A program made the position numbers and the translations under genes. Shown here in pieces: positions 10,745-23,170 of a stretch of DNA of 31,690 nt. The DNA is from Hofstenia miamia (Eukaryota; Xenacoelomorpha; Acoela). Location of the stretch: positions 489,227-520,916 of the forward strand of contig SCFE01000115.1 of the NCBI GenBank assembly GCA_004352715.1, given 5' to 3'. The notes beneath the pieces were generated by a model. The model saw only the letters and a list, made by a program, of their open reading frames with translations. It had not been told where the DNA came from and searched no databases. The number at the start of each line of letters is the position of its first letter. Position 1 is the first letter of the stretch.

Positions 10745-13202
10745 TTAATAATTTAAAATTTAAATTGCTAAATTTCATACATATATTGTGCTTAATTACA
10801 TTCAAAGTGGTTAATCAGAAATTTTGCATCCCCTATTACTAAATTACTTAAGTAAATACCATATTTTAAAAAAAATTCCTTTTATAGATGCATTATTGTG
10901 TTCTTTCAGAATTGCTTTTCCATTTTTATCCCAATGCCAAGTGTATTGGGAATTCCAACTCCTGAAGAAATAGTGCAACATTTCTCCATTTCAATCTAAA
11001 TTCTGGTGAATACTTCAAAAGAAAGATTTTGGATTGCAAAGTCCAAATTTTGGAGCAAAATAACTGCACATATTATTTTCAAGTGCAAAAGATCATCAAT
11101 AAATACTTTGAAAACAAGAAGTAAGCATGATTTTCGAAATCAGCGCTTAAAGTTTGACCGGATGTAAGCGCAGACTTTCTTATTTAGAACAGTTATAGCC
11201 ATGGGTGTATACATAACTTTGGAATAATTTAAAAGCTTAAATAATCCTAAATAATTTTTACGATTAACATTCGATTTAATGAAATGTCTAATTTCTATAA
11301 TTGGATTATTTTGCAGGTTTTCTCTTTATGAAAATGATTGCCCCTTCGATCAATCAAATTTTGGATTGAATTATGATATTAACACGAAACTTTGTACATA
11401 TATTCAATTTTTTGAAATTTGATGCCATCGTTATATTTCGCAACAATTGGAATGTTAAGCTTCCGGATGAAAAACAATAACACACATAAAACTCATATTT
11501 GGGGGTTGCTACCCCAATTAATGTTGGGAAAATCTATAAAGTCTCACTAAGAATTCTACGCAATATATTGAGTATTAATCAAAAGTTCAAAAGGGTTGGA
11601 TTAACTCAATGGTGCTTTGCTGTCTTTTGAGCTAGGAGGGGGAGGGGTTCAATAATATAAGGCTATAGAAGTTATCTTATCCATTTTCAAAATTATTGAA
11701 ATGTAAGTATAATTGAGAATAGGTGATGGCAAGGTTGTGATGTTATGTCCAGTAAGGCTTAACTGGTAAGGTATTTCTCATATCCGCATCCATCCGTAAG
11801 AAGTTCATGTGTACCCTTATTGGGTTTAACAGTTTTGCTCATACCCGTACTTTCAATATGCAACAATTAATTACTCTAACCATTACACACAACAAAAACT
11901 ATACAAAATTAAAAATCAATTGTATTCCAACATATGACCAGCAAGTTTTTTACTTAGTCACTTAACAGCCAATTTCATTTAGCTGAGATGATTAATGAGT
12001 GACATCAGGTACCTGAATAAAAACGGCACGATTTGGGTTTCAAGTTTGGTTAGCTCAGTATTACTGAGGGCAGAAGATGTCATCAAAGCTAACATTTTTC
12101 ATCAAAAAATAGCTGATGTTAATTACCATTCAATTAGAGAAGGACGCAAGACGTTAACTAACAAAAATGAAATGCATAGGATTATATTATCAGAAAATGA
12201 GTGAAGTTAATCACTATTTGATTGAATAAAGATTCAAGGCTTTAAACATCGCGTCAGGTCGAGTTCAGGTAGTAGATACTCTCATTAGGTTAGGTTCAGG
12301 TCCACGCTAGGTCATTCTCTAGTGAAGATGTTGGTAGCAGTTTAACTAATAGAATAGAGATCCTCACAGTAGGAATCTAGGACAGGAATTTAGTACCGAA
12401 GTCCCCACACCCACACCATCAGCTAGTGTTTTTCAAAATATGTCATATTTTCAAATTTGTAAAATATATTTGAAATATTGTTTATGCATTTCTTAAATTT
12501 ACAAAATCTTAACAAATTTGTATCATTTTGAAAGAATTGCTAAAAAACAATGTTACGATTCAATTTTTATCGCCACGATCTGTTTTGAACGTGAATCATT
12601 ACAAGGCTTGTTTAAAATGGATATAAATGAACTAAAAAAATTCAAAATTAGCGAAAATGGGCAGGTGTGTTAGCGTCCCCTTTGAAGAATATGATTTTAT
12701 AGGTGGTGTGCTCGATCAGTTTTAACTAGTACTTCAATCGTTTCAATGTATTAATTTCAGTTAAATGTGTCAATCTTTAATTTTGTCCAAAAGTGATTCC
12801 TAGATTTCAACGTCAACTTTGTTATGGTGTTGTTCTTAAATAGTTTTGAAACCAAATAAATGGTATGCTAAATATTGATATTTGAGTAACTACAATCAAA
12901 TTTCCTTTACCTAAAACATTAACTTTCCAATAATTCCATTAAAGTACAAACTTTTGATAGTATTTTTTGTTATTAATGATGAAAAATTACCCTTAGAGTT
13001 AAACAATATTTTCAAGTAAATTCATAAAACAATTCTTTCTTCAGAAAAGCAATATTTAGAGTGTACATTTCGATAGGCAAACATCATTGAACCACATTAT
13101 GAACATCTTAGTGAAATTGCTTAGTTATACGCCATTCACACATTGAGCGCATTTTAATGTTTAAATAACTGAAGTTAATGTTAAGTTAAGTGCAAAATTT
13201 AC

Positions 13203-13277
13203 CTTGTCAAATAGTTGAAATGCTTCTTGAAATTCCTTAATTTCGTTCTTTGATAATCCAGAGTCAAAATTAGACAT
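13203..13277 (-). CDS. Calmodulin-like exon 1 (start codon and EF1 first helix)
   Basis: It reads MSNFDSGLSKNEIKEF and then QEAFQLFDK in 25 codons up to a GTAAAT donor. This matches the calmodulin start (short acidic lead, 'eqi.efkeaF.lFDK'), and the break after FDK falls exactly at the start of the first loop continued in exon 2. The ATG at 13277 is the only one in register. Promoter and 5' untranslated sequence to the right (13278-13960) could not be identified. Confidence 0.9.
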
Positions 13278-13968
13278 TGCAAGGCAATGCTAATTGCGAG
13301 TTATGTCTTAATAATTTGAATACCTTGGCAAGCATAATTGTCGAATATTGAGCTATGTTTGGTGCTTAATACGTCTCGTTAAAGCTGACACCGCTAATTG
13401 TGAACATTTGTTAATAATTTGCCTGCAAGATTTATGCATGATATAACATTGGACAATGAGATTGAAAACAATAAACTCTAAACAACATGCTGTTAATGTC
13501 AAATAAGCTTAAATCACAGATTACTGCGTTGGAAATTATATATTGAAGCATGATTTCTTGGTCAATATTGATTTTTGTTAATGTCAAGCCTAAACGGTGC
13601 CTCGAAAATTTAAGGAGCTAATACATTTAGTATAATTTTTGTGCATTTATCTCTACTGTGAATATTGGAACGACAAAACATTTCTTAAACAATTTCAATT
13701 CACTTGATGTCAGTAAATAGTTTGTTTACGCAAGCTATTTTTGAAAACCTTAAAGTTCAATACCAGTACTACAAGTTGAAATGAGCCATGTTTTCCTGCC
13801 TCGAAACAAACTAAACCCCAATAGAATTTTTTCAAAATCTGACTCAACTTAATCACAGTTACCTTTAAATTTATTTCTAAAAATCAGTTCTTAATCAATT
13901 CCTTTGATGCTGTTAATTTCACCTGATGAATTGAAATGCATGTACAATGTTTTCAAGTAGAATACATC
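13278..13968. other. Upstream region of the calmodulin-like gene, no gene seen
   Basis: AT-rich sequence between the start codon and the hAT element. It should contain the promoter or 5' untranslated exons, but I find no motif that stands out. Confidence 0.5.
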
Positions 13969-15183
13969 CATAGTCGCAGGAGAGGAAATTTTGTTGGGGG
14001 GGTGGTGATATTTTTGCTCGAACATTGTATTACTTAATACAAATAAAAATATCAACACAAAGCTTGTTCAAAGACCGAAAAATTGGAAATTGCATAAGAA
14101 TAGAGTGTACTGTAAACACTTGACTTCATCATTCTATTAATAATAAAAAAGTATTTGCAAAAGTTATTCAAGTTACATGTCTACTTATAAAAACATCTTT
14201 TTAGATCACAATGAACTTTCTATTATGGAGTCAGAACAACAATCAAAGTTTTGCATGAAATTTTTTTACTAATTTATGTTGTTACAGTTCGATTGAAATC
14301 TTACTTTTTTACAAATTTCAAATAAAACAAGAATTACGATTTTTCTTCTCCGAAATATATCTATAACTCTCTCCATCTTTTCGTTGAGAACTTTATTTGC
14401 AAATGTGCCTTCAACATTTAAAATAGCTAGACAGTTCACACATCTTTGACCAATATTACTGCGGAGGCATGATTTTAGGCTTCCTAAGGTGCTAAATGAA
14501 AGTTCAATAGAGCAGAATGAAACTGTAATGCAAGCAAAAATGTTTGCCATTTGAGTAAACAGTGGAAGTAATTCGTTTAGATGATTTTGAAAAACAATTT
14601 CTATTAGATGAGATAATGTTGTAATGGTGAATTTATTATGAATTTGGTATTGATAGAAAAGTCGATGTTCGGACTTTAGCATTCCAATATCAATAAAATA
14701 TTATTCACTAACATCTTCAAACACCTAATTTTTAAGGTTTTCATTTCCATTAATACATATTTTATGTAAGGCACATTAAATATCATTGTCTTTGAACTGG
14801 AATCTATAAACTAATTCATTAATGACTGAATCAAGACCCATGAAATAAATGTTTATACGATAGTGGGATGAGGCATCTTGTGTATTGCAAGGTGAAGGAC
14901 TTTTTCCACAACACTTTATAACTGTTAGTAATGCAAACAAATTTGGCATTATTAATAATATGCTAACGCTAATATTTTGATGACCTATTCAAAAAATAAA
15001 TGTTTTAAGTTTGCATTCAATGATTTTTCTAAAAATGCATGTTTGTTGTTAATTTTTATCAAGAAATTAAAAAAACTTCTTAAATTTTCCTTCAAATCTT
15101 TCAAATCCCCAAAAATATTTAATATTCGTGTTTTCTTAAACTGGGGGGGGGGAGGGCTGCAGCCCCCTTCTCCTGCGCCTATG
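13969..15183 (-). mobile_element. Internally deleted hAT element
   Basis: The left end CATAGTCGCAGGAGA and the inverse of the right end, CATAGGCGCAGGAGA, match at 14 of 15 bases. Outside them lie AATACATC (13961-13968) and ACTACATC (15184-15191), an 8-bp target duplication with one difference. G/C-rich runs follow both ends (GGGGGGG near 13995-14002 and near 15143-15152). At 1215 bp it is much shorter than an autonomous hAT and keeps only the transposase C-terminus, on the minus strand. Confidence 0.85.
14269..14682 (-). pseudogene. hAT transposase C-terminal (dimerisation) domain remnant
   Basis: The 137-codon frame contains LPLFTQMANIFACITVSFCS and then IELSFSTLGSLKSCLRS, NIGQRCVNCLAILNVEG and NEKMERVIDIFRRRK. 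This is the hAT dimerisation region, usually 'ipvtvascERSFStLklIKtyLRStm.qerl..Lalls', near the end of TTF-type hAT transposases. The key ERSFS has become ELSFS. The zinc finger, the DDE catalytic core and the insertion domain are absent, and stops lie just upstream, so no enzyme can be made. Confidence 0.85.
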
Positions 15184-15191
15184 ACTACATC

Positions 15192-16390
15192 AAAGCAAAA
15201 TATTTCCTCAAAAGCTGATTTGAGTCGTAATATATTTTCAAGTAGACACTTAAGCAATATTATCACCCTTTTGCGATGACAAATTGCAACTTTGGACACT
15301 TCGCGCCTGTACGGGAGTCGCACAGTTTATCTGCACAAAACAAAATATCTTAGGGTAGTTGTTGTTTGCATGGGCATTGTACCGCCTCATAATATGACCA
15401 CTAGGTATGGAAAGAATTGGAATACTATAGCGTAAATATTCATCATTGTTTGAGCAGGCCCAACCCCATTGATATGTGAATATACTGTAGAATCATCACC
15501 CAGGCTGAGATGTGCTCCTGACAGTATCTATTTAGTTACACAGTCTTCGCAGATTCCCATATGCGGGGTAATGTCTATCTTTTCCGAACTATCTATCTCC
15601 GCAATACCTTAGAATAGGATTAACTAACATTATATTCCAACTAAGCATAACAGGTCACAACTACTGTTTAGGTAGCTTCAAGAGATTCCAGTTTGAGATT
15701 ACAGAAGTGGGCAACTGACCGAAGCCAAATCCGTTCACCGTGAATCCATACGCTGCTCTGATTCCACATTCCGGCAACTCAGATCAAGCTCACAAAGACA
15801 ATCTTTATTATGTGTACCCTAACTATTAGTGCTAAATAAAACCAGTCACTATTCGACTTATTCCTCACACTCAATGTTGTGTTAACATAATTGATATAAC
15901 AAGTAGCGTCCAATCATACTGATATCAATGTATAAAATATAAAGATATATGCCAATGCCTAATAAGCAAACATCAAATCAAATAAGTAAAATACTATTTT
16001 ATTAAAAAAAACTTGAGCCAGGGATAATGTAAAGAGAACAAAGAATTAAAAGTTCGTTAACATAATCGGGATCAATGGTGGCCCTGCAAAACTAAAAACA
16101 TGTTCATATATAGTTTCAGATCCTTAAATTCAGAGGTAGGATCCCGCCACTTTGAAAGTTTCAATACCGGAATTATTCCAGAAAGATAGACAAAATCTGC
16201 ATTAAGCATCAGGTCTAGTCTTCCTTCAAATATATCTTATGTTCCCATTCCTGGAAAACATTCAGCTCAGTTTCAGTTTCAGAGTCATATTCAAAGAAAT
16301 TGCTTAGCTTTGTCCTATGGCTGATCAATCAAATTTTTACTTCACAACTTTTTTCAGAGTTTTTGATATGGTCTTCTGGTATTTTCTAAT
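15192..16390. other. No gene recognised
   Basis: Relatively mixed-composition sequence. A minus-strand frame entering from the hAT end (15323 to 15184) gives about 45 residues with no motif I know. No repeats were paired. Confidence 0.5.
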
Positions 16391-17740
16391 TTGGAGATTC
16401 TGTTGAATAAACAAAATCAAGAATGTAAAAGAATAACAATGCCTTGGTTTAGTCTGTTTCAAAAAACACCTCAGTTTAATCTCAGGAGCATCAAAGGAGG
16501 GTTTTTATTTTCTCAAACAAAACCTTACAGAGTTTTTTGTCTATTGCCTGTATTGTGTGACAGAATTGAAGCTTAAAGCCAATCATGTTTAGCCTCACAG
16601 TAAGTTAAAAAGGTGCAAATTTAAAAGTGCCTTCTCTAATTAAGAAATGGAGTTCAATGTAAATTAGAAATTGTTTTGGTGATATTAGATTTGTAAATTT
16701 ATTATCTTAATCAATTGTATAAAACAGGTCAGAAAAGGTAGGGCTAAAGGTCATTTGCTTGGCTTTAGTCAAAGCAGCCAAAATAGAAATTGAAAATCTA
16801 AATCAATTGTTAACTGAGAAAAAATGGACCATAACGACCTGTAAGTTGTTCTAGTATTTTATTGGATACCAGTAACTTTTTAACTGGAAGATTGAAGTAG
16901 GCTTTTTTTCACAACCAAGCAACTGAGTGGCTTCAAAAAAATGGAGATAATCCAATAACTACAGAATTCAAAGATGAAAGAATAATTGACACTGTTTCTT
17001 AAAAAACACACACTCTTGCTCATTCCCATAGAAAGTATCATCACCTAAGGGGGTTCAAAAAGCATTCAAGAGAAGTTGATGATAATTTCACCTATCTTTA
17101 AAATATAAACTAAAATTTTACTAAGACTGTAAAACATTTTATATTGTGTGCATGATCATATGTGTTATTTTCTGATGGGGATAATCTAGTAGTGATCACA
17201 TGAGTGACCAAAAGTGAGGCAAAGCCCTTGAAATAATATTGAAAATGCCTATTCATAGCTTATAATCTGTTCACTGCGAAGGAAAAAACAACACTTTGTT
17301 GTTAAGTAAATCCTTTGAACTTTTGTACATTAATTGCTGAACATATAATGCACGCTAAGCTACTTAACAAAGATTTTACTATTTTCTGAATTTCTTTAGA
17401 TGCATGAAACTGCTTGTTGAAGTTGTCCTGTTTATCAACTGCTGCTATATGTTCATTAGTGAAACAGTATGAATGCAGTGCAAATGCTTTCAGCCTCTGC
17501 ATGTCACCAGTAGCTTCATTTCTCCTAACCATAGGAGCATTTGCAATGATTGTCTTCAAAATTTTTGACATTTTCACCTGTGGTTTGGATGTAATGATTA
17601 ATGATAGAAACACAATGTTTGAAACTCTTCAGATATTCTACAAGAGGGTTGTTAAATATACACACTTTACATTTCAGCTGTGAGCACAACACAACATTTA
17701 CAAAGTTTGTCTCAGGTGTTATTGAAATTCTTTGCAATCA
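16391..17740. other. Unassigned reading-frame fragments
   Basis: Several stretches look weakly coding: plus strand about 16740-16857 (VKAAKIEIENLNQLLTEKKW, then a stop) and minus strand 17737-17302 in two overlapping frames (CSQLKCKVCIF; KAFALHSYCFTNEHIAAVDK). They may be pieces of one decayed gene or retroelement. I do not recognise a family and claim no function. Confidence 0.25.
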
Positions 17741-19650
17741 CTATGGGAAGTTCTAAGGATTTTCTACATCAAAAAACAAAAAGGTTTCACTTATAAATAT
17801 ATTTCTTTGTAATATGTTGTGCAAAATAGCATGCAAATCTGAGAGTATAAACAAAAGTTGTATTAGGAATGCAGCATTAATATTCATATTCCAACTCAAA
17901 AGTTAATTGCATTTAATATTTATTTCAGTTAGAATATTAATGTAGTAATTTCACCAAATTTAATTATTTGAAATTTAAGCTAAGCAGTTTGGAAAAACTT
18001 GCCTAAAATATTTTTGTCTTAAGCTTTTATATTCCTCATTCAAAAATTATTTAAAATCTCATCACATTAATATGAATCCACATCATTTAATATGAAAAAT
18101 TCAATGAAGCTACTAATAAAAGGATTTTTTCTAAATATTGAGGGATGATGAACCAGTGAAAGATTAGGAAGTTGAAAACTTGAAATCATTCTTTATGAAG
18201 CATCTAAGATGCTCTATGCAATTATTCTAATGTTTCAATTCCTTTTTTTTAAGATTTGAAAATGTAAAATTTGATAAATTATTGAATTACAAAATATATT
18301 TTTAGCTGCAATATTTGGAATTCCATAATAATTTTGAAAAGAGCATGACAACACTTTACATTTCATCAAAGAATACCTAAATTCTAATCCTAAATATCAT
18401 GGCTTAACACAAACTTTACTCAACAATTTTAATGTGAATTCCAAAGAGCAGAGCTATCAATTCAAGTTAAAGTAGTACAGTCTAAGTTCATGAATTTCAA
18501 CTTTCAGTTTAAAATTATGCATTTTTGATGAAATTTAGAGTTCAATCAAATTTTCTCAAATTTTCCTATAATTCCAAGTGCTTATAATCATAATTAGATA
18601 TTAACAATTGATAGAGAAACTGATATTTTAGGTAATTGTCTATTTAATAAATTTTCAAAGTGATTTCAATTTAAGCATGGGTAATTTATAATAAAAATCT
18701 ATTTAAGAGAGTTTTGGAGATTCATTTTTTAGTCAAATTTAATCCTAATCTCAAAGGTACTTTTCAATAGGGTTCATGTGAAAAACATTGCATTGTGAGG
18801 TACATTGCATTATGTAGCATTTACAACATTAGCAATAGATAAAATATAGGAAATTTGCATTAAGAGCTTTATAATTTGTAAATTTAAGATTGTGTCCCAT
18901 TAGTGCACAATAAAAATAAAATCTTTAAAACTTAATCACTTTCATTGTTATTTATTTTATATCAATTTGTACAATTTTCTATTTTTATTTTTAGCTTTGG
19001 CTATCTGCTTTTGAGAAAGTATTGTGCCATAAAGACTTTCATTGCTATTGCATTCATTATTTTTCATTTATTTCAATTTCAATATTATTCTTTCAAATGT
19101 ATTTCAATAGTAATTTTGACATAGTGACAATGGTGATATATATTTTAGTTTGAATTTCTGCTAATTTAACAGTGTGGTAAACCTCTAGCAGATTATTGAT
19201 TTGTACCTGTCAGCTATTTATTCACATTTTCATGCAGTTTTGTTTTGTTTACAATTACTGGTTTTCATTTGTATAAATATCCATGAATTGTTCATTTATT
19301 TCTCTTCAGTTTATTCTCAGTAAATTCATTTTTAGTTTTTTTTCACTTATCTTTTATTTAAAAATTATGTGTTTCCAACTTCCCAACTGCATAGTTAAAG
19401 GACACCCAGACATCTTATTACCTGGCTGGCTTCTTTTCTTTTAACTTAGGTTAGGTGTACAGCTAGGGATTTTGTACTGCTTGTCATTCAATGTTTAAAT
19501 TGTTATTATGCTTTCACCTAAATTGCAATAGATGAGAAATGCACTGAGTTTAGGTAATTTTTATTAAGCACTTAGGTTCACTGCTTGCACCTAAGAGTTA
19601 GGGCTTTTTTATTCTTAATCAATTAGGGCTCTAATCTTATGCATTTTAGA
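17741..19650. other. AT-rich spacer, no gene seen
   Basis: Very AT-rich, with stops in all frames. Any gag of the plus-strand retroelement would be expected here, but I cannot see one. Confidence 0.5.
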
Positions 19651-21893
19651 AAGCCACTCATCAGTATTTAATTATAACACCATTAATGTTGGTAAAGTGA
19701 TCAGTGAAAAACATGCCATCAAAACAACTCACAATAAACCAATATGACAACCCATTTGTCCTGTAACAAAACAGCTAAAACAAGAATATTAAAAAATTAT
19801 TGCAGATTTGTTGAATAACAGAATTTCTAACCATCTCAAAGTCCATATGCATCACCTATGGTTTTCATCAAACAAAATGTTAAATACTACCTTTGCATCA
19901 GCTTTCAAAAACTCAATTACATAACAAAAAAGGATGCTTACCAAATACCACAAATTGATGAAATACTATATGTACCATGCCAAAACTCTTTCTTTAGCCT
20001 ACTAGATTTATGTAATGCACATTGGTAGATCACAATGCAAAAATCAGACATTGAAAAGGCAGCATTCATCACTCCATACAGCCTCTTTGAGTGGCTCTAT
20101 ATGACTTTTGGGCTTTGCAATGTCCCTGCTACATTCCAATGATATGTCACTAAAATACTTCAAACTACCAATAACAATCCAATGCATAGAGTATGGCATT
20201 GCTGCATATGTAGACAACATATTAGTTACATCAAAAACAATTGATGAATACATTAACAAAAAAGCTAAAATCCTATTATTACTAAAACAATCTGGTTTAA
20301 AAAATAATAGCTAAAATGTATACTTATACAAACATCAGTAATCTTTTTCAGCCATCAAATACAGCAAAATATAATCAGCATAAAAGAAGACACCCAAGGT
20401 ACAATAGATAAAATCACACCTCTTAATAACAAAAAAGATTTACAAAGAATTTTAAGATTCTTTAATTATTACCAAGCATTTATACCAAAAATTTCCAATA
20501 AAACCATCAATATGTTGAATTTATTAAAAAATAAAATTGTATTTGATTAGTCTTGGAAACATCCAACTGAACTAGATAATTTAAAAATCAAACTTAAATA
20601 AATACCAAGCCCAAACATTCCAGATTTCTCAAAATAATTCATTGCTGATTGTAATGCCAGCTCTGTAGCTATAGGTGTTACTTTAAGTCAATTCATTAGT
20701 GATATCAAATCTCCAACGCATTTTTCAATAAAAAACTTAAACCTAATGAACTCAATTACAGTTCTATAAAAGTTAAAATGCTTGCTTTAGTTGAGAGTCT
20801 TAAGAAATTTCATTGCATTCTTCTTAGGCAATCAGATTTTACTGTTCACACCAATAATTCCTGTCTCAGTTGGCTTAATAAATTCTCAGGTGATCACTCA
20901 AATATAATAGCATGTTGGATTAAATATGTAACCAATTTTAATTTCACCATTGACCAGTGAAAAGGGAAACAACATACCAATACTGACTTAATGACAGCAC
21001 TTCTGCAGTACCACCACAATGACACAAAACAAATATATGATAAAGTACCATTTCCATTCATTTCAAAATCAGCATATGAGAACCTCCCAGTAGTCAAAAC
21101 TGATAAACAAGAACACCTGATATTACCCATCCACCTTAAAGAGGAAATATCCATGGGGGAAATAAATAAACATCAAAAAATGATATACAATATATTCAAA
21201 TAATAAACAAATTTAAACAATCAAATTTACAATTATATGCAACACTATCTAAATACTTTACCTCATACAAATGGAAAATTACAACCAATGGTCTGTTGCT
21301 CATTGTTGACAAACATCACAACCAAATAGCTCTTCCAGAGAATTATAAATGAGAAATAACACAAAAATTCTATGAGCATGGACATGTAGACATCAGTCAA
21401 ACTAAATGTACATTAAGTACACAATTCATTTGCCTTGGTATTTGATCAATTGTCTATGACATCATTAATAAATGCAAAATTTGCATCATTACCAATACCA
21501 CTTGCTTTCCATCTCAGCATGTAGTACTACAAAAATTTCAATCATCTTCATCAAATGAAATTGTGCACACTGACATTGAACAACTTTCAAAATATGACAA
21601 TGGCTACCAATATGTCCTTGTAATTAATGATAATTTCACAAAATACACATAATTGATCTATATTATCAATCAAACTGCACAACCTATAGCATTAGCAATT
21701 TTACATCACTGGATATTAAACTTTGGTCCAATACCAACTTTAGTAACAGATCACAGTACATGATTTGAAAGTTCATTGACACAAGAATTGTTACAACAAC
21801 TTGAAATACTTCATGAATATGCAAAACCATACCATCAACAAAGTAAAAGTGCTGTTGAATGATTAAACAAAACATTATTAAAATAAATTTGTG
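19651..21893 (+). pseudogene. Ty3/gypsy-type pol remnant, plus-strand copy
   Basis: Homologous segment by segment to the minus-strand pol at 30352-27816. The order is: VFNYNTINVGKVISEKHAIK (start), SPMVFIKQ and KLNYITKKDAYQIPQIDEIL of the RT fingers, LLDLCNAHW with the first palm Asp, [13 protein letters not shown], and AAYVDNILV (about 20201-20224), where the usual YxDD has become YVDN. RNase H follows: IADCNASSVAIG, LALVESLKKFH and LSWLNKFSGDHSN. Integrase then has EHGHVDISQT and CKIC (zinc-binding HHCC), HTDIEQL, YQYVLVINDNFTKYT, LVTDHST and YHQQSKSAVE. Every section carries stops or frameshifts. It ends abruptly at about 21893, without the integrase C-terminus. It is more decayed than its minus-strand relative. 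Confidence 0.9.
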
Positions 21894-21922
21894 TCACAAC
21901 CACTCACATAAGGGGTAAATAA

Positions 21923-22200
21923 TGTAGAATCACAGGGTGCATCTAGCAGCTTGAGCAGTACAAGGTTGCAAATAATTATCCCAAGAAGGCATTTCAGCTA
22001 GTGACCAATTTACACAGCATCTTGCTTAAGCCAAATCATCAGAATCCATCCTCACCATCCAAGGTGCTAATTGTGTGCCTCAAGTTTAATTTCTAGCTCA
22101 ATAAAACAAATTTAGCTCAATGTTTGTTACCTCAGCTCATGTAATAAAGATATTAATAACACGTAGTTGCCACATATTTGCATATGCCAACAGCATAATA
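21923..22200 (+). repeat. Probable 3' LTR start of the plus-strand retroelement
   Basis: TGTAGAATCACAGGG at 21923 resembles the start of the minus-strand element's LTR (TGTAGAGTCACTCAGGG) with one substitution and a two-base gap. It is preceded by AGGGGTAAATAA, a plausible polypurine tract, and lies just after the pol remnant in the same orientation. The LTR's far end could not be fixed; 22200 is nominal. Confidence 0.45.
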
Positions 22201-22453
22201 TATTTGCATAGTGTGATGTTATGTGCATGTATGATTGATAGAATTAGTAGTTCTTTTATTCCCTATGCCTATACATAGCCTAAAGCAACCACAATATGGG
22301 CTCACATCTGTCAAGGAGCAAGTTATCGCCCCAGGCACAGTGGAGTTCCTCCCACATTATCACTGGATCTTACAAGTTTATTATCATATTATCAATACCA
22401 GATCTAAAAAAGTTAGCAGTATAATAAGAAATAATAAAGCAAATGTTATCCAG
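22201..22453. other. Spacer between the two tail-to-tail retroelements
   Basis: It may include the rest of the plus-strand LTR. No other feature is identified. Confidence 0.4.
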
Positions 22454-22704
22454 TGAGAACAAGATTTATTTGATGATTGATAACAGTTAGTTCCTTATTT
22501 TATACAGAAAAAAAGGTAAATATTTACCATTTTACAAAAATTCACTTATTTCCCTTGCAAATTAAACAAGCAATCACACATATTCTCTAATTGAGGGGAC
22601 AATTACACTAAATTCAAAAACTAAGTTCGGAAAACTGCAAATTAACAAAAATTAGAGAGTGAATAATAGTAAAAAAAAATAAATAAAGGCGCGAGTGCTC
22701 TACA
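22454..22704 (-). repeat. 3' LTR of the minus-strand Ty3/gypsy-type element
   Basis: Read on the minus strand it begins TGTAGAG and ends TTCTCA, with the usual TG...CA termini, about 250 bp. It contains a TATA-like CTGTATAAAATAAGG and, about 35 bases on, a CAAATAAATC polyadenylation-type signal, so U3, R and U5 can be suggested in that order. This copy lies next to single-N joins; the cleaner second version (23171-23426) differs by small indels around its start. Confidence 0.7.
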
Positions 22705-23170
22705 TGCACCATTGCATGGTTAAGGTTTCTGAGTAACTGTTGGATAGTAGAGACCACTTACAATCAGCTTTTTGGCTTCTTTGACCATTTCCTTGGCCAG
22801 CACATCATCCCAGGATGAAACCTCTGCATACCAGGTTGTCATTATTAGGTTCAATTACTCTATCAACAATTACTGATTTCTTGGCAAATTCTTCAGGGTG
22901 GTGCTTGATAGTTAGAATTCATGCATTATCAGTAAGGGACCAGGCTGGCGTGAGCTTTGGAGAGACTGTGACTCCAGAAAATTTCTCTAGGTTGACAGCT
23001 TTGATCAGGGCTTTCATGGCTGGTGAGACCTCAATAGCTGATGAGGATAAAAGCTCTTCTTTGCAGTAGAATTGCTCTGGTGTCTTCATCATTTGTCCCA
23101 AAACAGTGATAGGGATGATCTTGCCATCCTTAGTTGCTTGCACTGTGTTTTCATGAGGTGGCTATATCTN

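Larger units (their letters stand above)
4891..13202 (-). other. Intron 1 of the calmodulin-like gene
   Basis: An 8.3-kb intron between GTAAAT and TTTAG. It holds a GAA/TTC repeat, a hAT MITE, a Tc1 copy, an assembly duplication and a decayed multi-copy gene, each listed separately. At 4891-5999, 6755-7355 and 8787-9089 I see no gene; a 66-codon minus frame at 5214-5414 has no recognisable motif. At 10425-13202 there is again no supported gene; short clusters of ACCCGTA/ATCCGCA-like words near 11780-11850 and AGGTT/CAGGT words near 12255-12315 may be MITE debris, but I could not pair their ends. Confidence 0.75.
2460..13277 (-). other. Calmodulin-like EF-hand gene, first three coding exons
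   Basis: Three minus-strand exons (13277-13203, 4890-4792, 2614-2460) join in register to give about 110 residues that align with calmodulin from its N-terminus through the third EF-hand loop. Every border shows GT/AG: donors GTAAAT, GTAGGT and GTATGT; acceptors TTTAG. The first two introns are phase 0 and the third starts after two bases of a codon. Calmodulin is a cytosolic and nuclear calcium sensor that binds target enzymes. This protein is too divergent to be the canonical invariant calmodulin, so I call it calmodulin-like or a paralogue. The last EF hand (about 40 residues in the family) is not seen and should lie in the N gap or left of the window. The introns are full of transposons but the coding exons have no stop or frameshift, which suggests the gene is functional. 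Confidence 0.88.

Noticed and set aside
11995-12204. 69-codon plus-strand ORF as a small gene
   Set aside because: No recognisable motif or splice context; frames of this length are expected by chance in several kb of intron.
12281-12300. Interstitial telomere repeat (TTAGG)
   Set aside because: Only two adjacent TTAGG units followed by a degenerate one; this is within chance.
14985-15323. 112-codon minus-strand ORF as a gene
   Set aside because: It crosses the hAT terminal repeat and its target duplication, includes the G-run as a poly-Pro stretch, and matches no family.
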